64,000 nt of DNA, taken from positions 6,137,246 to 6,201,245 of the forward strand of contig JAMXIF010000045.1 in NCBI GenBank assembly GCA_028583685.1. Direction: 5' to 3'. Source of the DNA: Petaurus breviceps papuanus (taxonomy: Eukaryota > Chordata > Mammalia > Diprotodontia > Petauridae). The notes under the pieces were generated by a model. It had not been told where the DNA came from. It ran no database searches and saw only the letters and a list, made by a program, of their open reading frames with translations. The position numbers and the translations under genes were made by a program. Positions 61,241 to 64,000 of the stretch are shown here, piece by piece (the stretch's first letter is position 1; each line of letters opens with the position of its first letter).

Positions 61241-61560
61241 AAGAATATCAAAGTCATGTGATATTATAGAAGATAACTGCATCTGAATTCAAATCCCTAT
61301 TCTTGTACTTGTTACCTGCGTTATGTTGCAAGTCAGTTTACCTCCACATCCCTGAGTTTTCTCATCTATGAAATAAGGATATTGGACTAGATCGGGGATG
61401 GGGAACCTGCAGCCTCCAGGCCACATGTGGCCCTCTAGGTCCTCGAGTATGGCCCTTAGACTAAATCAAAACTTCACCATGAGTTCAACCTTGAGTGGTT
61501 CCCCACCCCTGGACTAGATAATATTTAAGGCCCCTTCTAGCCCTAAATCCTTCGACCCTA
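61241..61560 (+). mobile_element. MIR SINE split by a hAT MITE
   Basis: 'gttttctcatctatgaaata' then 'ttggactagat', interrupted by the MITE, resuming 'gactagataatatttaaggc'. Confidence 0.8.
61393..61511 (+). mobile_element. hAT (Charlie-like) MITE, 119 bp
   Basis: Ends CGGGGATGGGGAACCTG and the inverted counterpart GTGGTTCCCCACCCCTG. GACTAGAT at 61385-61392 and 61512-61519 is an exact 8-bp target duplication, diagnostic of hAT. A related copy lies at 63488-63668. Confidence 0.92.
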
Positions 61561-61660
61561 TCATTTACTTCCTTTAACTCAAAATTTTTTCTGCCTTTAT
61601 TTGTTATTTCTTCCTTTCCTTTTGTCTCAGACATCTTTACTCTTAAGAATATCTGAGACA

Positions 61661-61875
61661 ATTCTCAACATAACGAGTATTATTTATCGTATAGGCTTTC
61701 GTGAAATGAAAATTTATTGTTACATATTTTGAATCCTCCCTTGTGTTCTGCAATGCACAAAGTACTTTTTTTCTTTCAAACTTTGTATTTAAGTTTATGC
61801 TATTTTTTTGTTTCTTTTCTCTATTCTCTATTTGTGTTCTGGCATTTGAGTCTAAAATAAATTTTTGGGGAAAAA
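61661..61875 (+). mobile_element. Unidentified poly(A) retroposon, 215 bp
   Basis: AAGAATATCTGAGACA occurs exactly at 61645-61660 and 61876-61891, a 16-bp target duplication. The insert carries AATAAA near its end ('gtctaaaataaatttttggg') and a short A run. No protein frame or known SINE head is seen. It could be the 3' end of a LINE or of a host mRNA. Confidence 0.8.
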
Positions 61876-61924
61876 AAGAATATCTGAGACAAAAGGAAAG
61901 GTCGCAAGTCTGAGGGGCTTAGGA

Positions 61925-62900
61925 GGGTGGCGTTACCCTCTACAGTGCTAGAGAAGGGGCAGGGGTGGCAGGGGTATGATTGAGAGGGAAAGATAATGAC
62001 TGCAGTTTGGGATGTGTCAAGCTTAAGTCGTCTTTAGGACTTCTCATTTGAGTTATCTGAAAAGCAGATGGAAACATGACATTGGAGGGCAATAGAGAGG
62101 CTAGGGCAGGATAGGTAGAGTTAAGAAGCATCAGAATACATATGGTACTTCAATCCATGGGAACTAATGAGATCACCATGTGAATAATACAGAAAGAGAA
62201 GAAAAGAAAAAAAGAGGGTCCATGGAAAAATCCCAAGGGACACTTATGTTTAGAAGGTGTGACTGAGAAGGCATGGTCAGATGGGCAGGAGGAAGGGATT
62301 TCCTTAAAATATAAAGAAAAGAAAGTGTGGAGGAGAAGAGTGTCAAAGGTGACAGAGAAGCAAAGGGATATAAGGATTGAGAAAAGGTCATTGAATTTGG
62401 CAACTAAGACATCACTGGCAATTTTGGTTAGGGCAGTTTCAATGAAATGATAAAGTCAGAAGCTGGATTATACATGAGAAGAGAAATTGGAGGCACCTAT
62501 TGTACTTGGTCAGTAGGAATGAAGGCACAAATGGGAGCATCCAAGGATGAGGCCTGGCAGGACATAATTGGTGAGAGAATGAGGGATCCAAGGATTCAAG
62601 AGAACAGGACAGAACAGGGTTGAATTGGTTCATCAAGGGGTCAAGATAGGGAGAAGAAGAGAGCAACTAATGCAGGGAAGAGAGCCCAGAAGAAAATTGA
62701 GGGGTAAATTGAAGGGAATGAAAACATTTTGTCATGATATGGACAAAAAGTTTTGTAAGGGAAGGCAGAGAGAGAGGTAAAAAGTCAATAGATTATTAAT
62801 TGGATAAGAGGATTTTGAAATTCTAGAATGGGGATCAGTTTTATGTATGTCTGAGGTCATGCGGAGGCATGGAAATAGTAAATGGAGTATCATATACAAG
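61925..62900 (-). mobile_element. L2 ORF2 fragment, antisense
   Basis: The plus strand reads 'ggcaactaagacatcactgg', 'gtcagaagctggattataca' and 'atgggaactaatgagatcac'. These are the reverse complement of the L2 reverse-transcriptase region (palm and after). The right end is uncertain. The same ORF region in plus orientation is at 31980-32740. Confidence 0.65.
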
Positions 62901-63229
62901 AAATTAAGAGGGCTGGTTTGGCTGAACAATAGGAAGCATAAAGGGGAGAAGTAACAGACTGTGGGTATGATGAAGAGGAGATTCTAAAACCACAGTCTAC
63001 ACAGCAAGGAGCTCATACTGTAAGAGAGATGGGGATCTAAAACAGACAATGAAAAAGCAGATTCACATCTCCTATTTCCCTCCCATCCCAGGGCATACAT
63101 ACATTGCAGAGAAGGGCAAGAGGAATTGCCCAAACCAGATAATTTGTCATTTTCTATCCCCCCTTCACTTTTTTCCTCCTTAAGCATCTAGATGACGACA
63201 CCAAAGTTAAATGAGGAAGAAATGACTCA

Positions 63230-63487
63230 TTAAACGTGAATAATTCTGCTTCATCCTTCATCCACTGAATTCCAGCATGCCTTTTAAAGTCTAACTCAAC
63301 TGCCAATTTCTCAGTTAAGCCTTCCCTGGTTCTCTCTGTAGATAGCCTTTTTCCCTTGACTCTCACACTGCACTTTGTTTTACCAGATCATGAAAGGATT
63401 TTACATGACTATTCTGTATAAGGATTATCTGTGTATGTACTTTATTCCTCTAGTAGACAGTAATCTCCCTAAAGGTAGTAACTGTCT
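63230..63487 (+). mobile_element. L2 3' end, left part, split by a MITE
   Basis: 'gttaagccttccctggttct' and 'agtagacagtaatctcccta' match the L2 3' end. The terminus resumes after the MITE at 63669-63755 ('agcactaaatgtttgctgaa'). Confidence 0.75.
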
Positions 63488-63668
63488 GAGGCCTCAAGGT
63501 CGTACATGGCCCTCTAGATCCTCAAGGGCTTCCCTTTGAATTCAAACTTCACAAACAAATCCCCTCAATAAAAAGATTTGTTCTGTAAAGCTTGGACTCA
63601 GTCAAGAGGCCACACCCAAGGATCTAGAAGGCCACATGTGGTCTCAAGGCTACAGGTTCCCCATCCCT
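63488..63668 (+). mobile_element. hAT MITE related to the one at 61393
   Basis: The right end CAGGTTCCCCATCCCTG is a hAT terminal repeat. The inside has 'tcgtacatggccctctagat', shared with the 61393 copy. The left terminal repeat is missing or decayed. It interrupts an L2. Confidence 0.7.
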
Positions 63669-63896
63669 GCCTCTGACCTAAATTTTGTACCACATTCAAT
63701 GCCGTTATCAGTGCTCTGAACATAGCAAGCACTAAATGTTTGCTGAATTGAATTCTAGGTATGGGACATGTGGGATCAGTACAGTTTGGCTGAAATGGAA
63801 ACCATGGAGAGACAGGAAGATTCAGCAACAAAGACAGGCTGCCACCAAACAGCAGAGGATTTGGTACTGTAGATTCCAAAAGTGATAGCTGATGAG

Positions 63897-63967
63897 GTAG
63901 GAGAGAGACAGATAGACAAACAGAGACAGACAGGCAGAGAGAGACACAGAGAAAAAGAGACAGAGAG

Positions 63968-64000
<33 letters not shown>
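63897..64000 (+). repeat. GACA/GA-rich microsatellite
   Basis: GACA, GAGA and CAGAGA units passing into pure GA at the window edge. The array continues beyond it. Confidence 0.9.

Noticed and set aside
62173-62666. Minus-strand 75-76 residue open frames as exons
   Set aside because: They fall inside the antisense L2 ORF2 fragment and are broken remnants of that LINE.

Overview
The window is a stretch of vertebrate, most likely marsupial, nuclear genome: AT-rich, gene-poor and dense in retroposons. The marsupial call is an inference. It rests on many tRNA-derived SINEs of the type that opens with 'ggggcagctaggtggc' and of the MAR1 type with an RTE-like tail. It is supported by old MIR/THER and L2 copies, L1 fragments, and a nearly complete HAL1 (half-LINE) element.

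Two host genes are recognisable. (1) Positions 9501-11834, minus strand, hold an intronless full-length mRNA copy of TBRG4 (FASTKD4, a mitochondrial RNA-binding protein). It has both UTRs, a poly(A) signal, a short poly(A) tail and a 14-bp target-site duplication. Its frame is open for about 600 codons, with one frameshift in the last 20 codons. (2) Positions 46.4-58.6 kb, minus strand, hold the last three coding exons of CAPS2 (calcyphosine 2, EF-hand). They have consensus splice sites and compatible phases; the 5' part of the gene lies beyond 64000. A degraded, near full-length 7SL RNA pseudogene lies in the intron between the first two of these exons.

Layout: 1-9.4 kb, repeats (MIR, MAR1, L1, one solo LTR, paired SINEs). 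9.5-11.8 kb, TBRG4 retrocopy. 12-33 kb, intergenic sequence with four more solo LTRs, L1 5'-UTR fragments, CR1/L3-like and L2 pieces, and microsatellites. 33-40.7 kb, L1 pieces and a HAL1 inserted into a hAT-like MITE. 41-46.4 kb, SINEs, a long (CT)n tract, then a repeat-poor block running up to the CAPS2 3' end. 46.4-58.6 kb, CAPS2 exons and introns carrying SINEs, an RTE remnant and L1. 58.6-64 kb, MIR/MAR1/SINE, a perfect-TSD hAT MITE, an unidentified poly(A) retroposon, and an antisense L2 reverse-transcriptase fragment.

No operon-like, CRISPR, toxin or other novel multi-gene system is present. The most interesting items are the TBRG4 retrocopy, a stem-loop kept in three related LTRs, a SINE dimer flanked by one target duplication, the 7SL pseudogene, and a poly(A) retroposon of unknown source. 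All family names come from recalled sequence similarity; no database was searched.
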